A stretch of 8,876 bases of DNA from Prochlorococcus sp. AG-363-L02 (lineage in GTDB: Bacteria; Cyanobacteriota; Cyanobacteriia; PCC-6307; Cyanobiaceae): NCBI GenBank assembly GCA_003280185.1, contig QCFP01000027.1, positions 1-8,876 on the forward strand, written 5' to 3'. A program made the translations under genes and the position numbers. Positions within the stretch are counted from its first letter, which is position 1; every line of letters begins with the position of its first letter. Below the pieces are notes generated by a model. It saw only the letters and a program-made list of their open reading frames with translations. It was not told where the DNA came from and ran no database searches. Shown piece by piece: positions 7,706-8,876 of this stretch.

Positions 7706-7912
7706 TTAGCAATCAAAAAGCCAAGAGTCAAAGGATGCTGGTATGCAATGCACTTGACCATCTTGGGTCTTATAGCATCTCTCTATCCCCCACTCTTTCT
7801 CGATTATTTTCACTTCTGTAGTCCCATTCGGAATTGCTGGAGCAACTAATTGTGCACGGTTCATTTCAACTTTGTAAATAAGTTTTTCTAGCTGCTTAGG
7901 AGTAAATAGCAA
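7706..7912 (-). CDS. Small protein of unknown function, 52-68 residues
   Basis: Not recognised. The frame from TTG 7912 gives 68 residues: an amphipathic basic start (TPKQLEKLIYKVEMNRAQ), a Pro-rich turn VAPAIPNGT, a strand-like EVKIIEKEWGIERCY and an end with DGQVHCIPASFDSW and a final Cys. Cys46, His55 and Cys56 lie close together, but no metal-binding motif is clear. ATG 7864 would give a 52-residue form. No Shine-Dalgarno sequence is seen at either start, and the frame stays open upstream to a TAA at 7960-7958. The balanced residue composition, with Trp and alternating strand pattern, looks like a real protein rather than chance. TATATG (7944-7939, minus strand) could be its -10. It ends toward tRNA-Arg, 53 bases away. 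Confidence 0.6.
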   Translation of the reverse strand: MLFTPKQLEKLIYKVEMNRAQLVAPAIPNGTTEVKIIEKEWGIERCYKTQDGQVHCIPASFDSWLFDC

Positions 7913-8196
7913 TAAGCAAAAAATTGGATTGACAGCTCCATATAAGTTGAAGATCTTTTAAGGAGTCTATATTTGAAACCATTGGCAAACTCTCAGAAAA
8001 TACAATGCCAAAGGGAATAGAGCCCTAACGAATAATTAATTGGATAAACAAAATTCTAGGATGATCTTGCTTTGGAGTTTTACGATGATCAATCTAAAGA
8101 AAATGATGACATGTTGCTTTTTCCCCTGGGTAGGTGGACTTAAAGTTAAAGCTCCTTATGTTATGGAAATCAGTCTGAAAAAATCACTAAAGTAAA
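7913..8196. other. Gap of about 280 bases without a convincing gene
   Basis: This gap separates the divergent small gene and the coiled-coil gene. It holds TTGACA (7929-7934), an exact -35 hexamer, with no -10 at 16-18 bases. A second possible plus-strand pair is TTGAAG (7947-7952) with TATATT (7968-7973), spacer 15. TACAAT (8001-8006) and TATGTT (8157-8162) are other -10-like hexamers without good partners. A frame of 44 codons (ATG 8061 to TAA 8195) ends one base before the next gene but has no convincing protein character. No RNA structure or repeat stands out. Confidence 0.5.
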
Positions 8197-8876
8197 ATGC
8201 CTTATTCAGAAACCTCAGTACTTGTAGGTGCTTTTGTCCACATTCCGATCATTATTGGCTTGTTTTTCGTTCTAAACAATTTCACAAAAAAATGGTCTAA
8301 CTACACTGAAGATACTGAGTCAGAGCTAAAAGATGAAACAGTTAAAAGACTTTCTAACGAAAACAAATCTCAATCAATTGGCATAGATCTCTTAGAAGAA
8401 CAAAATATTTCTAATCCTGATTCCGACAATAAAGAGCAAGTCAACAATGATAAGCAGAAAGAAAAGGCCGAGGCCGAAAGACGTTCTATTGAGGCAAAAA
8501 AAAGGACTGAGATCGAAAGACTTGCCGCTGATGCCGAAAGACTGACTACTGAAATAAAGCAAAAAATTGAAGCCGACAGAATTGCTGAGGAGAGCAATCA
8601 AAAAGTCTCTAGAGAAACTGATCTCATTGCAGATCAAGCTGACGAAGAAAATGACATTGAAACTCGTCTAAAAGCAGAAGTGGAACGACTAGAAGCAGAG
8701 GCTGAGTTCCTCCGAAAGACAACACAATCGGAGCTCAAAGACTCTTCAAATAGTGACAAAATGCTCAACGCAAACAAAACTCTTAGATTCAATCCATGGC
8801 AAATAGCTGCTATAGGGGTACTTGCTATAGGAGGTGGAACAACAATTTTCTTTTCAAATAGCTCTCTAGAGAAAGA
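8197..8876 (+). CDS. Membrane-anchored coiled-coil protein, TolA-like layout, truncated by window end
   Basis: The frame from ATG 8197 is open to the last base: 226 residues and no stop, so the 3' end lies outside. Seen: a hydrophobic N-terminal segment (about 8-28, VLVGAFVHIPIIIGLFFVLNN), a polar acidic stretch (30-88), a highly charged Glu/Lys/Arg/Ala coiled coil (about 86-180) and a second hydrophobic segment (about 202-219, QIAAIGVLAIGGGTTIFF). Residues 89-108 and 109-128 are two degenerate 20-residue repeats, each with AER at the same place. At DNA level GCCGAAAGAC recurs at 8473-8482 and 8533-8542, 60 bases apart. Function unknown. With two membrane segments the coiled coil would face one side, probably the cytoplasm, and the part beyond the window could be a lumenal or periplasmic domain. 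The start lacks a Shine-Dalgarno sequence, but the helix directly after the ATG supports it. The minus-strand frames at 8370-8637 are shadows of the charged repeat. Confidence 0.8.
   Translation, partial: MPYSETSVLVGAFVHIPIIIGLFFVLNNFTKKWSNYTEDTESELKDETVKRLSNENKSQSIGIDLLEEQNISNPDSDNKEQVNNDKQKEKAEAERRSIEAKKRTEIERLAADAERLTTEIKQKIEADRIAEESNQKVSRETDLIADQADEENDIETRLKAEVERLEAEAEFLRKTTQSELKDSSNSDKMLNANKTLRFNPWQIAAIGVLAIGGGTTIFFSNSSLEK

Noticed and set aside
7929..7946. TTGACA followed by TATAAG as a promoter
   Set aside because: The two hexamers are only 6 bases apart, far too close for a sigma-70 type promoter.
8370..8637. Two overlapping minus-strand frames rich in Ser, Leu and Phe
   Set aside because: They mirror the charged coiled-coil codons of the open plus-strand frame starting at 8197, which has a coherent domain layout.

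Overview
The window looks like a piece of a marine picocyanobacterial chromosome, most likely Prochlorococcus. The basis is the AT-rich but not extreme composition, the cyanobacterial style of the RseP, PNPase and CysQ proteins, very short intergenic gaps, mostly absent Shine-Dalgarno sequences, and a tRNA without an encoded CCA end. The run serS, rseP, rpsN, pnp, cysQ, rsmI agrees with what I remember of picocyanobacterial gene order. The genus is an inference; I could not search databases.

Left part (1-4660, plus strand). The 3' part of serS (seryl-tRNA synthetase) is followed 7 bases later by rseP (site-2 membrane protease), probably in one operon. After a 105-base gap holding a 9-base repeat and a short inverted repeat comes rpsN (ribosomal protein S14), then an intrinsic terminator, a likely -10 element and pnp (polynucleotide phosphorylase) with a GTG start. 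This is a translation and RNA-turnover block.

Middle (4661-7512). cysQ (minus; PAP phosphatase of sulfate assimilation) converges on pnp with 10 bases between stops, and diverges from rsmI (16S rRNA ribose methyltransferase, TTG start) with 23 bases between starts. rsmI is followed in the same frame, behind one amber stop and 12 sense codons, by a small two-helix membrane protein. That gene converges on a minus-strand gene for a 250-residue protein with an N-terminal helix-turn-helix, an acidic linker and an unrecognised C-terminal domain.

Right part (7513-8876). This is the least understood stretch. It holds a palindrome between the helix-turn-helix gene and tRNA-Arg(UCU), the tRNA itself (with a mismatch at the end of its anticodon stem), a small minus-strand gene of unknown function, about 280 bases with no convincing gene, and the start of an open reading frame that runs off the window. 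That last frame encodes a membrane protein with a long charged coiled coil between two hydrophobic segments. It has no stop in the window and is easily missed.

I see no insertion sequence, CRISPR array, integrase, rRNA or defence cassette. The previously undescribed candidates are the helix-turn-helix protein with its possible operator, the 68-residue protein, and the coiled-coil membrane protein. I cannot show that they form a system.
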